A stretch of DNA of 64,000 bases. Origin: Actinophytocola algeriensis. Its GTDB lineage: Bacteria > Actinomycetota > Actinomycetes > Mycobacteriales > Pseudonocardiaceae. Position numbers and translations under genes: made by a program. This document shows positions 54,642 to 63,545 of the stretch, piece by piece. Numbering within the stretch: position 1 is the first letter of the stretch; each line of letters begins with the position of its first letter. The notes beneath the pieces are model-generated. The model was not told the DNA's origin. It did not search any database and saw only the letters and a list, made by a program, of their open reading frames with translations. The stretch spans positions 481,172 through 545,171 of the forward strand of contig NZ_JACHJQ010000001.1 of NCBI RefSeq assembly GCF_014203735.1. The letters are read 5' to 3'.

Positions 54642-55569
54642 TCCGGTCCCGCAGCTCGGCCGGTGCCAGCACTTCGACGTCCGCGCCGAAGCCGAGGAAC
54701 AGGCGGTGCGCGTGGCCCATCTTCTCCACCGGCACGGTCGCGGTCACCCAGCCGTCGGGGTCCGGCGCCGACGCGGTCTCCTCGACGGCCCGGTGGATGG
54801 CCGGTTCGACCGCGTCGACCAGGTTGCCCCGCAGTTCGGGGGAGACGCGGATGGTCGCGGTGCCGACGTGCCGCCGGGCGTCGAAGTCGTCGAGGTAGGA
54901 CTGCCAGAACGCGGCGAGGTCGAAGTCGGCGGGGCGGCGGCAGTCCTCGTCGAGCACCGTCAGCTCGCGGATCTGGGAGACCCGGTACGTGCTGATCCGC
55001 TTGCCGGCGGCCACCAGGTACCAGCGACCTGCCTTGAGCACGAGGCCGTACGGGTCCAACGTTCGGGTGACCTCGGTCGGGGCGCGCCAGCGGTGGTAGT
55101 GGATGTGGATGCGGCGCTCCCGCCACACCGCGTCGGCCGCCGCCGCGAGGGCCGGGGTGTCGTCCGGCTCGGCGTACCAGCTCGGCGCGTCGAGGTGGAA
55201 GCGCTGCTGGATGCGGGTGGCGCGGTCGCGCAGCTCCGGCGGCAGGGAGGCGGTGAGCTTCAACCAGGCCGCGGCCACCTCGGCGCCCAGCCCGAGTTCG
55301 CGCGCCGGGCCGGGCAGGCCGGTGAGGAACAGCGACTCCGCCTCGTTCTCGGTGAGCCCGGTCAGGCGGGTGCGGTAGCCCTCGAGCAGCTGGTAGCCGC
55401 CCGAGTGCCCGGCCTCGCCGTACAGCGGGACGCCTGCGGCGTGCAGCGCGTCGACGTCGCGGTACACCGTGCGGACGGAGACCTCGAGCTGCTCGGCGAG
55501 CTGGGCGGCCGTCAGCCTGCCCCTGGTCTGCAACAGGAGCAGTAGCTGGACGATCCGCGCCGCGCGCAC
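54595..55569 (-). CDS. WYL-domain transcriptional regulator (YafY/DeoR-like HTH)
   Basis: The 324-residue protein has an N-terminal winged helix (LLLLQTRGRLTAAQLAEQLE, VSVRTVYRDVDALHAAGVPL), then a WYL domain with LDPYGLVLKAGRWYLVAAGK and a C-terminal WCX-like segment. The GTG at 55569 is preferred; an ATG at 55596 is also in frame. It is divergent from the gene at 55631, and a palindrome lies between them, so it probably controls that gene and itself. Confidence 0.9.
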   Translation of the reverse strand: MRAARIVQLLLLLQTRGRLTAAQLAEQLEVSVRTVYRDVDALHAAGVPLYGEAGHSGGYQLLEGYRTRLTGLTENEAESLFLTGLPGPARELGLGAEVAAAWLKLTASLPPELRDRATRIQQRFHLDAPSWYAEPDDTPALAAAADAVWRERRIHIHYHRWRAPTEVTRTLDPYGLVLKAGRWYLVAAGKRISTYRVSQIRELTVLDEDCRRPADFDLAAFWQSYLDDFDARRHVGTATIRVSPELRGNLVDAVEPAIHRAVEETASAPDPDGWVTATVPVEKMGHAHRLFLGFGADVEVLAPAELRDRITRSVAALARTYSPG

Positions 55570-55588
55570 GGTGAGAAACCTTAGATCA

Positions 55589-55607
55589 ACTGACATTCGG
55601 TGTCAGT
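55589..55607. promoter_or_regulatory. palindrome between the WYL regulator and the divergent gene
   Basis: ACTGACA-TTCGG-TGTCAGT is a perfect 7-bp inverted repeat with a 5-bp spacer, 20 bp before the regulator GTG and 24 bp before the divergent ATG. It is the natural candidate operator for the WYL protein. Confidence 0.6.
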
Positions 55608-55630
55608 GGATGCGCCATAACGTGCGCGGC

Positions 55631-56086
55631 ATGACGAACAACTTCGACTTCCTCGTCGGCACCTGGAACACCACCCAGCGCAAGACGAAGCCGTTCGACG
55701 GCGACGACACGTGGGAGTCCAGCGACGGGACGATGGTCAACTACTCGCTGTTCGACGGTGCCGCGAACGTCGACGAGGTGGACCTGCCCGGCTTCGGTTT
55801 CCGGGGGATCTCGTTGCGGGTGCAGGACCCGGTCACCCAGGACTGGTCCATCTACTGGGTGAACTCCCGCGACGGGAAGCTGGCGCTGCCGCCGGTGGTG
55901 GGGCGGTTCGACGAGCACGGCGTCGGTGAGTTCTTCAGCGACGAGGAACTGCAGGGAAAGCAGATCAGGGTCCGGTACCGCTGGTCGGGGATCGCGGAGA
56001 AGACCGCGCGGTGGGAGCAGGCGTTCTCGTTCGACGGCGGCGAGACCTGGGAGACCAACTGGGAGGCCGATTTCACCCGTTCGTAG
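55631..56086 (+). CDS. DUF1579-like protein, probable WYL-regulated gene
   Basis: The 151-residue protein begins MTNNFDFLVGTWNTTQRKTK and ends TARWEQAFSFDGGETWETNW. The opening FDFLVGTW and closing sequence fit the DUF1579/heme-binding-like beta-barrel group seen next to YafY regulators. It contains DWSIYWVNSRDGKL. Function unknown; regulation by the divergent WYL protein is inferred. Confidence 0.7.
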   Translation: MTNNFDFLVGTWNTTQRKTKPFDGDDTWESSDGTMVNYSLFDGAANVDEVDLPGFGFRGISLRVQDPVTQDWSIYWVNSRDGKLALPPVVGRFDEHGVGEFFSDEELQGKQIRVRYRWSGIAEKTARWEQAFSFDGGETWETNWEADFTRS

Positions 56087-56168
56087 TCGTGCGCGGCGGT
56101 GCGAGTGCGAGGGGTGCTCGCACCGCCGCGTCCGGAATGTCCGGCCGGTGCGTGGTGTTGCCGTGATC

Positions 56169-56591
56169 ATGTCGTTCGTGATGACGGAACAGGAGCGCGA
56201 GGAGTTCCTCGCGGAGGTCCACGTCGGGGTGCTGGCGGTGGCGCGGGACGGCGCCGGGCCGCTCGCGGTGCCGGTCTGGTACCGGTACGAACCTGGTGGG
56301 GACGTGCAGATCTGGATGGAACGCCGGTCGCGCAAGTACCGGGCGATCGAGCAGGCGGGACGGCTGTCGCTGGTGGCGCAGACCGAGTCGTCGCCGTACA
56401 AGTACGTGTCGGTCGAGGGGCCGGTCGTGTGGACTGAGCGGCCGACCCGGGACGAGGCGGTCGCGATCACGTCGCGGTACGCGTCGCGGGAGCAGGCCGA
56501 GGCCTATGTGGACAGTGAGCTGGGGCCGGACTCGGTGCTGGTGCGCATGAGGCCCGAGAAGTGGCTCAGTAACGACCAAAGCAAGAAGTAG
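56169..56591 (+). CDS. pyridoxamine 5'-phosphate oxidase-like FMN/F420-binding protein
   Basis: The 140-residue split-barrel protein has GVLAVARDGAGPLAVPVWYR near the start and RRSRKYRAIEQAGRLSLVAQ with YKYVSVEGPV in the middle, typical of the PPOX/DDN-like fold that binds flavin or F420. A GTG two codons upstream of the ATG is also possible. The substrate is unknown. Confidence 0.85.
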   Translation: MSFVMTEQEREEFLAEVHVGVLAVARDGAGPLAVPVWYRYEPGGDVQIWMERRSRKYRAIEQAGRLSLVAQTESSPYKYVSVEGPVVWTERPTRDEAVAITSRYASREQAEAYVDSELGPDSVLVRMRPEKWLSNDQSKK

Positions 56592-56645
56592 GACCTCGTC
56601 GAGGCGTGCGGCGGTTGCCTGCCCTGGCTCGATGTCGGTGTCGCG

Positions 56646-57179
56646 TCACAGGTCGTTGAAAGGTGGTGCGTAGGCGAAAGGGCCTCGGACCGTCGAGTCG
56701 TATGTGGACAGCGGCCGGGCCTGGAAGTGGTCGGCCCACTCGGGGACCGGAGGGGTGATGCCGAAGTTCGCCGCTGGTTCGAAGCCGAAGCGCGGGTAGT
56801 AGTCGGTGTGGCCCAGCAGGACCACCACGGGTTCGTCCAGCGCGTCCGCCGCGGCCAGGACCGCGTGCATCAGTGCGGTGCCCACGCCTGACTTCTGCGC
56901 CGCCGGGTCCACGCCCAACGGCCCCAGTCCCAGCGCGGGGACTTCGCCGACGTGGGCCCTGGTGCACACCACGTGTCCGACGACCTTCCCGCTGAGTTCC
57001 GCCACCAGCGACAGGGGCGGCAGCCACGCATCCGAGGCCCGGAGTGCCGCCACCAGTCGTGACTCCACCTCGCCTGCGAAGGCCGCCTTGTGGATCTCGG
57101 CGATCGTGGGTGCGTCCGACTCGTGTTCTCTTCTCACCAGCACGGCGGTCACTCTCGCACACGTGGTGGTCGGATTCAT
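56646..57179 (-). CDS. GNAT-family N-acetyltransferase
   Basis: The 177-residue protein has VVGHVVCTRAHVG, LGPLGVDPAAQKSGVGTALM (acetyl-CoA pyrophosphate loop) and VVVLLGHTDYYPRFGFEPA, typical of YhbS-like GNAT enzymes. The ATG at 57179 overlaps the stop of the upstream Crp-type gene by four bases (ATGA), so the two are co-translated. Confidence 0.88.
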   Translation of the reverse strand: MNPTTTCARVTAVLVRREHESDAPTIAEIHKAAFAGEVESRLVAALRASDAWLPPLSLVAELSGKVVGHVVCTRAHVGEVPALGLGPLGVDPAAQKSGVGTALMHAVLAAADALDEPVVVLLGHTDYYPRFGFEPAANFGITPPVPEWADHFQARPLSTYDSTVRGPFAYAPPFNDL

Positions 57180-57817
57180 CCGCGTTTTGCCCGGATCGCC
57201 AGTAGTTCCGGGGCCAGGATCGTCACCGCTCCAGGTTCGACCAGGACCAGGCCTTCCTCGGTCAGTGTGCGCAGGGCTCGGTTCACCGAAACCCTTGTCA
57301 GGCCCAGGGTTTCGGCCAGGCCCTGCTGGGCCCCCGGCAGTCGCACGCGCGACCTCGCCGAGCGGGTCAGCCAGGTCGCCACGCGTGTCGTGGCGTCCGC
57401 GTAGCTCGTCAGGGTCAGGTCTTCCTGGGTCTGGCGCAGCTGTCCTGCCAGGTGGGTCAGGACGTGGTGGCGTACCGCGGGCACGTCCACCAGTGCCAGG
57501 AACTCGGCCGCCGGGATCAGGGTCAGCCGGGACCGCGTGACGGCCAGCCAGGTCGCCGTGTGGCCGCCGCCGTCCAGTACCGCCGCCTTGTCCACCGCGC
57601 ACGGGGCCGGGAAGTCGCCCAGTCGGCGCCGGTGACCGCCGGCTGTCTCGTGGACCGCCGCCAAGGTGCCTGTCTCCACCACTATCAGGTGCCTGGCCGG
57701 GGCGCCTCGGGTCGCCACCACCTCGCCTGGTGCCACCTCGCGTACCGGCGACACCGCTGCCAGGTGGGTCAGGTGCGCCGCCGGCAGCGTGGCCAGCAGT
57801 GGGACGTCGGCCAGCAT
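57176..57817 (-). CDS. Crp/Fnr-family regulator
   Basis: The 213-residue protein has an N-terminal cyclic-nucleotide-type beta-roll (residues 8-110, APGEVVATRGAPARHLIVVE) and a C-terminal HTH with LPGAQQGLAETLGLTRVSVN and RALRTLTEEGLV. The cAMP-binding RxS signature is not evident, so the effector is unknown. It forms an operon with the acetyltransferase gene; a palindrome precedes its ATG. Confidence 0.88.
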   Translation of the reverse strand: MLADVPLLATLPAAHLTHLAAVSPVREVAPGEVVATRGAPARHLIVVETGTLAAVHETAGGHRRRLGDFPAPCAVDKAAVLDGGGHTATWLAVTRSRLTLIPAAEFLALVDVPAVRHHVLTHLAGQLRQTQEDLTLTSYADATTRVATWLTRSARSRVRLPGAQQGLAETLGLTRVSVNRALRTLTEEGLVLVEPGAVTILAPELLAIRAKRG

Positions 57818-57824
57818 GGAGGCA

Positions 57825-57838
57825 GTATCGCCTGATAC
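57825..57838. promoter_or_regulatory. palindrome upstream of the Crp-type gene
   Basis: GTATC-GCCT-GATAC is a perfect 5-bp inverted repeat with a 4-bp spacer, seven bases before the regulator ATG and 36 bp before the divergent YciI-like gene. It could be an autoregulatory site. Confidence 0.4.
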
Positions 57839-57873
57839 AGCCCAGGGTGGTGCCGGTGGCCTAGCGTCGGCGC

Positions 57874-58131
57874 GTGATCGTGCTCGAGCTTGCCTTCGAC
57901 GACAGTCCCCAGCGGCTTGCCGCTCGGCCCGCGCATCGACAGCGGCTGGCTGAGCTGCACGCGTCCGGTGTCCTGGTGATGGCCGGGCCCTTCGCCGACG
58001 ATTCCGGTGCGTTGCTGGTGTTCGCCGGTGATCGGTCCTCTGTGGACGCCATCGTGGCGGCCGATCCGTACTACTCCGTCGACGGGGTGCGGGTGGCCGG
58101 GTTACGGGAGTGGCTTCCCGTCCTCCCGTAG
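57874..58131 (+). CDS. YciI-like protein
   Basis: The 85-residue protein has RQRLAELHASGVLVMAGPFA, DDSGALLVFAGDRSSVDAIV and DPYYSVDGV, the YCII fold with its conserved His/Asp site. Function unknown. It starts at GTG; its 3' end overlaps the convergent TetR gene by 30 bp. Confidence 0.9.
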   Translation: MIVLELAFDDSPQRLAARPAHRQRLAELHASGVLVMAGPFADDSGALLVFAGDRSSVDAIVAADPYYSVDGVRVAGLREWLPVLP

Positions 58132-58716
58132 GCCGGGGGCCGCGTCGCGGATCAGGGACAGCAGGGTGGTGCTCAGCACCAGGTGTACCTGGTTGCGGGT
58201 CAGGTCCTGGCGGACCAGCCACTCCCGGGCGGCTGACTTCACCATGCCGCCGTACGAGCGGACCATCGCTCGCAGCTCCGGCGCCGCCGCCGACAGCCTG
58301 GCCGCCTCCAGCACGCGGTCGGCGGCCAGTTCGTCCGCGTCCGCCAGGATCTTTTCCACCTCCGGGTCCTGGCCTATCGCGCCCGTCGCCGCCAGCCACG
58401 TCTTGCTGTTGCGGGCCACGCCGTCCAGGAACCAGTCGACCGCCGCTCGGATGCGGGTCTCCAGCGGGCCCTCCGGCAGCTGCTCTATCGCGAACCTCGG
58501 GATGGTCACCATGCGGCGCACCACCTCCAGGTACAGCTCCCGCTTGGTGCCGAAGTAGTGGTTGATCAAGCCGCGCGCCACCCCCGCGCGTGCCGCCAGC
58601 TCCGTGGTCGACACCGCCGCGTACGGGCGTTCGCCGAACAGGTGCATCGCGCACACGAGGATCTCTTCGCGGCGCTCGTCGGGTTCCAGCCTGCGCCTGC
58701 GGGGGGCGGCGGTCAC
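58102..58716 (-). CDS. TetR-family regulator
   Basis: The 204-residue protein has the HTH ILVCAMHLFGERPYAAVSTT, ELAARAGVARGLINHYFGTK, followed by helices typical of the TetR C-terminal domain. GTG at 58716 gives VTAAPRRRRLEPDERRE. The aldolase pseudogene lies just upstream in the same direction. Target unknown. Confidence 0.88.
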   Translation of the reverse strand: MTAAPRRRRLEPDERREEILVCAMHLFGERPYAAVSTTELAARAGVARGLINHYFGTKRELYLEVVRRMVTIPRFAIEQLPEGPLETRIRAAVDWFLDGVARNSKTWLAATGAIGQDPEVEKILADADELAADRVLEAARLSAAAPELRAMVRSYGGMVKSAAREWLVRQDLTRNQVHLVLSTTLLSLIRDAAPGLREDGKPLP

Positions 58717-58742
58717 GTCGTCACCGATCTGTTGGCGGACGG

Positions 58743-59392
58743 TCAACAACCCGGAGTATAGGAGCGGTTGCCGTAGTTCAACCTGGTGAACGTGTCGGTC
58801 GCGGCCGCCAGCTCCGCCTCGTCGAGCAGCCTCGGGGTGCCGAGCGCCGCCGCCCTGGCGTACACGTCCGACAGCCACTCGACCAGCTCGAGCCGCTCGC
58901 ACGCCTGCTCGATCGACGCGCCGGTGGCGACCGCACCGTGGTTGCGCATCAGCACCGCCGACCGGTCCGCCAAGCCTTCGACGACCGACGCGGCGAGCTC
59001 CGGTGAGCCGAACGTCGCGTAGTCCGCCACCCGCACCACGCCGCCGAGCCGCACGGTCAGGTAGTGCACCGGCGGGAGCACGTCGTGGGTGAGGCCGACC
59101 GCGACCGACGCGGGGGAGTGGGCGTGCGCGATGGCGCCGACAGCAGGGAATGCCCGGTAGACCGCGAGGTGCAGCGGCAGCTCCGACGTCGGCGGCAGGT
59201 CACCGACCGCACCTCGCCCGAGTGCGAGACCAGGGTCAGGTCACCCGCCCTCAGCTCGCCCAGCACCGTGCCCGAGCCCGTCACCAGCACGTCCGGCCCG
59301 GCCCGCGTCGACAGGTTGCCCGACGTACCCGTCACCAGACCCCCCGCTGCCAGCCGCCGTCCGGCCTCGACCAGGCGATCAGCCGTGGGCAC
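58743..59392 (-). pseudogene. class II aldolase/fuculose-phosphate aldolase-like gene, frameshifted
   Basis: The N-terminal part reads VEAGRRLAAGGLVTGTSGNL (substrate loop), then DLTLVSHSGEVRS, after which the frame is lost. Another frame continues GDLPPTSELPLHLAVYRAF, IAHAHSPASVAV (metal histidines HAH) and RNHGAVATGAS to the stop at 58743. One missing G near 59201-59206 explains the break. An intact gene would encode about 216 residues, the family length. It overlaps the LuxR-type gene end by 14 bp. Confidence 0.8.
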
Positions 59393-61811
59393 CAGGGCTC
59401 CCGACGAGCGTCCGCAGCTGGGACAGCAGCTCGCTGCGGCTGGACGCGCCGAGCCGCTGCCGCATCCTGGCCACGTGGTGCTCGACGGTCTTCGCGGAGA
59501 TGAACAGCCGGTCGCCGACGTCCTTGTACGTCATCCCCGACACCACCAGCTCCGCGACCTGCAGCTCCCGCTCCGACAACGTCACCTCGGGGATCGACGA
59601 CCGCGGTTCGTCCGGCACCGTTCGTGCCGCCACCGGCTTGCCCTGCAGCAGCCGGGCGCAGTCGAGCAGCCGCACCATCGCCTTGCGGTCCGAGGTCCGG
59701 GTCGCGGCCCGGCCGGCGAGCCGCGCGGCGTCCCACGTGAACCCGGCGGCGTGCAGCCCCCGGGACGCGTCCTCGACGGCGTCCGGGTCGACCTTGCCCG
59801 CCATCAGCTCCACCCAGCAGCGGCCCGCGGCCGCGACCATGCCGAACTGCTCGTCCTTCGCCGCCGCCCGCTCCATCGCCTCGACGTGCTCCTCCGCGAC
59901 GTCGACCTCGTCGGCGATGACGGCCGCGTGCAGCCCGCCCCACCACAGCGGCGTCGCCCACAGCGGCGGGTTGCCCAGCCCTTTCAACAGTGTGCGCGCC
60001 TGGTCGAGGTGGGCGGACAGCCGCGCCTCCTCCCGCAGCCGGGCCGCGGCCACCATCAGCTCGCCCAGCGGCAGGATCGTGAACAGGTCCATGGGGTGGC
60101 GCAGCAGCGCCTCACCGGCCTGCAGCCACGCCCGGCCCAGCGTGTTCGTGTCGCCGGCACGCCGGGCAACGCCCAGCTCGATCGCCACCGCGAACAGCCA
60201 GTCGCGGGGCTCGAGGTGCGCGCCGCGCAGCGCCGTGAGCTGCTCGGCGGCGGCCGTGAGGTTGCCGCGCACCATGGTGATCCACGTGCGCAGCAGCTGG
60301 TGGCGGGTCGCGAGCGGCGCGCCACCGGTGCCCGCCGCGACGGCACGGTCCACCAGTGAGGACGCCGTGCTCAGCTCCCCGTAGTGCAGCGCGAGCAACG
60401 CACCCAGCGCGGCCGGGCTGTCCGGCAGCAGCACACCGCGGCCGACCGGTTCGAGCAGACCGGACGCGCGCACCATCATCGACAGCGCGGTCGTGGGTGT
60501 CCCCGCCACCGACTCGTGCAGCCCGTTCGACATCAGCGTGAGCGCGCTCGACAGCGAGGTCGGCGGCCCGTCGGACGACGCCTGCCCGCGTACCTCCCGC
60601 GCGTCCGCGAGGTCACCGATGCCCAGCAGGCCGAGCGAGGCGAACTGCTTGCCCTCCTCGGTGCCCGACCACCGGTACAGCTGGGCGCTGCGGAACAGCT
60701 GGCCCCGGTGCGCGAGCGCCGCCGCGGCCACGCCCGCCGCGTGCCGCCGCCGCGCGGCGGACTCCGTGGTGATCACCTCGTCGGCCAGGCGCAGCGCGCC
60801 GTCCAGGTCACCGGCCAGCGCGAGCGCCTCCGCCCGCAGCGCCGCGACCTGCAGCGGCGGCCTGCCCGCGGTCACCGCCGCCTCGTACAGCCGCGCCGAA
60901 AGGGCCGGATCGACGGGCAGGGCCTCGGCCGCGGCCGCCTCGAACGCCGTCGCCGCGGCCGCGCCGCCTATGCCCGTGCCCAGCAGCGGCCGGACCAGCG
61001 CCAGCACCTGACCGCCACGCGCGAGCTGCAGCTCCGCGAGCCGCTGGCGCATCCACGCCCGCCGCTCCACCGGCACCAGCGCGCGGATGGCCCGCCGCGC
61101 GATCGGCAGCAGTGCGCCCGCGGTGCCGACGAGCCCCGTCGACCGGGCCGCCTCCACGATCTCGCCGACCGCGGCCGCGTCCCGGTCCAGCAGGTCGACC
61201 AGCAGGTCCAGGTGCAGGCCGACCCCGGCGTCGGCGGCCAGCATGAACCGCAGCACGTCGTTGTCGAGCCGCGCCAGCTCGGGCCGGAACTCGGCGAGCG
61301 CGGCGACGGGGACCTCGGCCTTCGTCCCCGGCTTGTCCGGGCCGAGCGTCCGCGCCAGCCGGTCGACGAACCCCGGCACGCCGCCGGTCTCGGTGTGCAC
61401 GAACTCGGCCAGCGCGTCCGTCCGGCGCCCGGCCGGGAGACACGCCCTGACCTGCTCTTTCGTGAACGGGGCGGGGATCAGCTGTTCCTGCGCGAGGTCG
61501 AGCAGCTCGGCGAGCGCGGCCGGCCGGGGCCACGGGCGCGCGGCCACGACCAGCCGGGTCCGTGCCGCCGCGTCCCGCAGCTGGGCGAGGTCGGCGTCGT
61601 CGAGCAGGTGGGCGTCGTCGACCACCAGCACGTCGTCGGTGACCTGGTCGAACGGCCCGGTGTGCACGGCCGCGCCGAGGACCGCGGCGAGGTGGTGCAG
61701 CAGGGTGGTCTTGCCGTAGCCGCCGGGCGCGACCACGGACACGTGGCCCCGCTGGTCGGTGGCCAGCGCCTCGAGGTGCCGCGCGGCGGCGTCGTCCAGG
61801 ATCGGCGTCAC
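59379..61811 (-). CDS. large ATP-binding LuxR-family regulator (IniR-like)
   Basis: The 810-residue STAND-type regulator has a P-loop APGGYGKTTLLHHLAAVLG at residues 28-46, Walker B-like DDVLVVDDAHLLDD, a long TPR-like helical region and a C-terminal LuxR HTH (LSERELQVAELVVSGMTYKD, then RLFISAKTVEHHVARMRQRL). Its ATG overlaps the stop of the Hsp70-like gene (ATGA). Position beside an IniB-like gene resembles mycobacterial IniR (Rv0339c), an activator of iniBAC; that equivalence is inferred. Confidence 0.88.
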   Translation of the reverse strand: MTPILDDAAARHLEALATDQRGHVSVVAPGGYGKTTLLHHLAAVLGAAVHTGPFDQVTDDVLVVDDAHLLDDADLAQLRDAAARTRLVVAARPWPRPAALAELLDLAQEQLIPAPFTKEQVRACLPAGRRTDALAEFVHTETGGVPGFVDRLARTLGPDKPGTKAEVPVAALAEFRPELARLDNDVLRFMLAADAGVGLHLDLLVDLLDRDAAAVGEIVEAARSTGLVGTAGALLPIARRAIRALVPVERRAWMRQRLAELQLARGGQVLALVRPLLGTGIGGAAAATAFEAAAAEALPVDPALSARLYEAAVTAGRPPLQVAALRAEALALAGDLDGALRLADEVITTESAARRRHAAGVAAAALAHRGQLFRSAQLYRWSGTEEGKQFASLGLLGIGDLADAREVRGQASSDGPPTSLSSALTLMSNGLHESVAGTPTTALSMMVRASGLLEPVGRGVLLPDSPAALGALLALHYGELSTASSLVDRAVAAGTGGAPLATRHQLLRTWITMVRGNLTAAAEQLTALRGAHLEPRDWLFAVAIELGVARRAGDTNTLGRAWLQAGEALLRHPMDLFTILPLGELMVAAARLREEARLSAHLDQARTLLKGLGNPPLWATPLWWGGLHAAVIADEVDVAEEHVEAMERAAAKDEQFGMVAAAGRCWVELMAGKVDPDAVEDASRGLHAAGFTWDAARLAGRAATRTSDRKAMVRLLDCARLLQGKPVAARTVPDEPRSSIPEVTLSERELQVAELVVSGMTYKDVGDRLFISAKTVEHHVARMRQRLGASSRSELLSQLRTLVGSPGAHG

Positions 61812-63265
61812 TCGTCGTCCTCGTCGGGGTCGATGCGGCGGCGGCGCCGGGGCGGGTCGTCGGTGGCGACGGCACGGACATCGGACCGGTCAGCCCGGTC
61901 GGCCCGGCCTGCCCGGTCGTGTTTCCGCTCGCGATCGTCGTCGTCGCCCGCGAAGTCCCAGGAGCGCTGGTCGCGGTCCAGTTCGTCGACCTCGGCGCCA
62001 CCGCCCCGCACGCGGCGGGTGAGGCGGGCGAGGCCGCGGGCGGGCGGGTCGAGCGCGGGGATCTCGACCGGCGGCCGGGGCGGCGGTGGCCCGATGTCGG
62101 CGACCTCCGGATCCATGTCGTCGAACCGCATGAGGTCAGTGTGCTGGGTGACCCCGGTCCCCGGCGTGACGGTGGGGGTCACCGGGACCGGGCTCGCCTG
62201 GACGGTCGGCTTGGCGACCCGGCCGCCCGCGAGCGCGGCGCCCCTGGCGATCGCCGTGGTCGGGTCGTCGGCCGTCACCACCCGCACCCGGATCGCCGCC
62301 GACACCAGCTCCGCGATCAGCGGCACGTGTGCGGACCCGCCGACCAGGACGACCGCGCGCAGCGCGTCCTTGTCCGCGCCCTCGACCGCGCGGTGCAGCA
62401 CCTGCACGGTGTGCTCGACGACCGGCCGGATCATGCCGTCCAGGTCGGTGCGGTTGACCACGACCGTCGCCTTCCGCAGCCCCGGCGGCGCCGGGATCGT
62501 CACGGCCACCGCGGTGGACAGCCGCTCCTTCGCCTCGGTGCAGGCGGCCCGCAGCGCGGCGAGTGCGGCCGGGTTCTCCGGCAGCTCACCCAGCTCGGCG
62601 GCGACGTGCTCGGCGAGCAGGTCGTCGAACAGGGCACCGCCGAGCACGTCCGCGCTGTCCGCGTGCGCACGCAGTTCGAACCCGAACGCGCCCCGCCGCA
62701 GCACGGCCGCCTCGAACCGGCTCGCGCCGAGCGAGTACACCGCGACCTCCTGCCCGACCTCGACGCGGTCGGTCGCCGCGAAGGCCTCGGCGGCCGCGAC
62801 CGGACGGGGGAGCAGTGTCAGCTCGGGGAGGTTCAGCTCGCGCAGCGCCGCCTGCAGCACGGTCCGGCGGTGGACACCCCAACCCACCGGGTGGGTGACC
62901 ACCAACTGGCTGGCCGGAGTGCCCTCGAACGCCTCCACGCGGTCGACGACCCACGCCACGAGCGCGGCCGCGAGTGACTCCGCGGGGTAGTGCCTGCCCC
63001 CTAGGGCGAGGGGGACCTCGTCCCCGATCCGGTCGAGGAAGTCACGCGCGACGCGGTCGGGCGCCAGGGCGCCGCCGCGGATGGCGGCCGCGCCGACTTC
63101 GACGGCATCGTCGCCGGTCAGGAGTAGTACGGATGCGACTCCCGGCTGCTCGGAGTCCGTTTCGAGGGGCACGACCACGGGCTCGCTCCAGCTGTCGCGC
63201 TGGTTGCGGCTGACCGCCGCGATGGTGTGCGCGGTGCCGAGGTCGATCCCGAGGGCGTACGGCAT
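61808..63265 (-). CDS. Hsp70-like ATPase with Pro-rich acidic/basic tail
   Basis: The 485-residue protein has the actin-fold ATPase: YALGIDLGTAHTIAAVSRN (phosphate 1), PVGWGVHRRTVLQAAL, and VVLVGGSAHVPLIAEL (adenosine motif). The usual Hsp70 substrate-binding domain is missing; after residue 365 comes a Pro-rich linker and a charged tail (DRERKHDRAGRADRADRSD). It is the first gene of the operon with the LuxR-type regulator and divergent from the IniB-like gene. It may be a partner of the regulator or of the envelope system. Confidence 0.88.
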   Translation of the reverse strand: MPYALGIDLGTAHTIAAVSRNQRDSWSEPVVVPLETDSEQPGVASVLLLTGDDAVEVGAAAIRGGALAPDRVARDFLDRIGDEVPLALGGRHYPAESLAAALVAWVVDRVEAFEGTPASQLVVTHPVGWGVHRRTVLQAALRELNLPELTLLPRPVAAAEAFAATDRVEVGQEVAVYSLGASRFEAAVLRRGAFGFELRAHADSADVLGGALFDDLLAEHVAAELGELPENPAALAALRAACTEAKERLSTAVAVTIPAPPGLRKATVVVNRTDLDGMIRPVVEHTVQVLHRAVEGADKDALRAVVLVGGSAHVPLIAELVSAAIRVRVVTADDPTTAIARGAALAGGRVAKPTVQASPVPVTPTVTPGTGVTQHTDLMRFDDMDPEVADIGPPPPRPPVEIPALDPPARGLARLTRRVRGGGAEVDELDRDQRSWDFAGDDDDRERKHDRAGRADRADRSDVRAVATDDPPRRRRRIDPDEDDE

Positions 63266-63384
63266 TGCGGGCGTTACCTCCGTCCGTGCGGGCGGGCTAT
63301 GTCGTACCAGGGGCCGGGGCCCCGTAGGGAAACCCCCAGTGGGTCCATGGGGCAGCCCCTAACCCCCTAACGAGTGAGTCATTG

Positions 63385-63402
63385 TTCGCCCTATGGGGCG
63401 AA
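63385..63402. promoter_or_regulatory. near-perfect 18-bp palindrome in the divergent Hsp70/IniB-like promoter region
   Basis: TTCGCCCTATGGGGCGAA differs from perfect symmetry by one base pair. It lies in the 280-bp region between the two divergent genes, which also has several CCCTA/TAGGG-like motifs (63317-63372). It is a candidate binding site for the LuxR-type regulator. Confidence 0.5.
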
Positions 63403-63533
63403 ACGACAACTCGGAGTGATCCCCGATGCCCCCCTCGGGCCGCTCTCCCTAGGTTGATCACCGCACGGCGCCGCGGCGTGTCGAGCCGCACCTCTCCACC
63501 ACGACTTCGCCGCGCGCCAGTACTGAATTCGCT

Positions 63534-63539
63534 AGGAGA
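63534..63539 (+). promoter_or_regulatory. ribosome binding site deciding a TTG start
   Basis: AGGAGA lies six bases before the TTG at 63546. No ATG or GTG is suitable nearby, so the TTG is the probable start of the IniB-like gene. Confidence 0.7.
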
Positions 63540-63545
63540 AATTCG

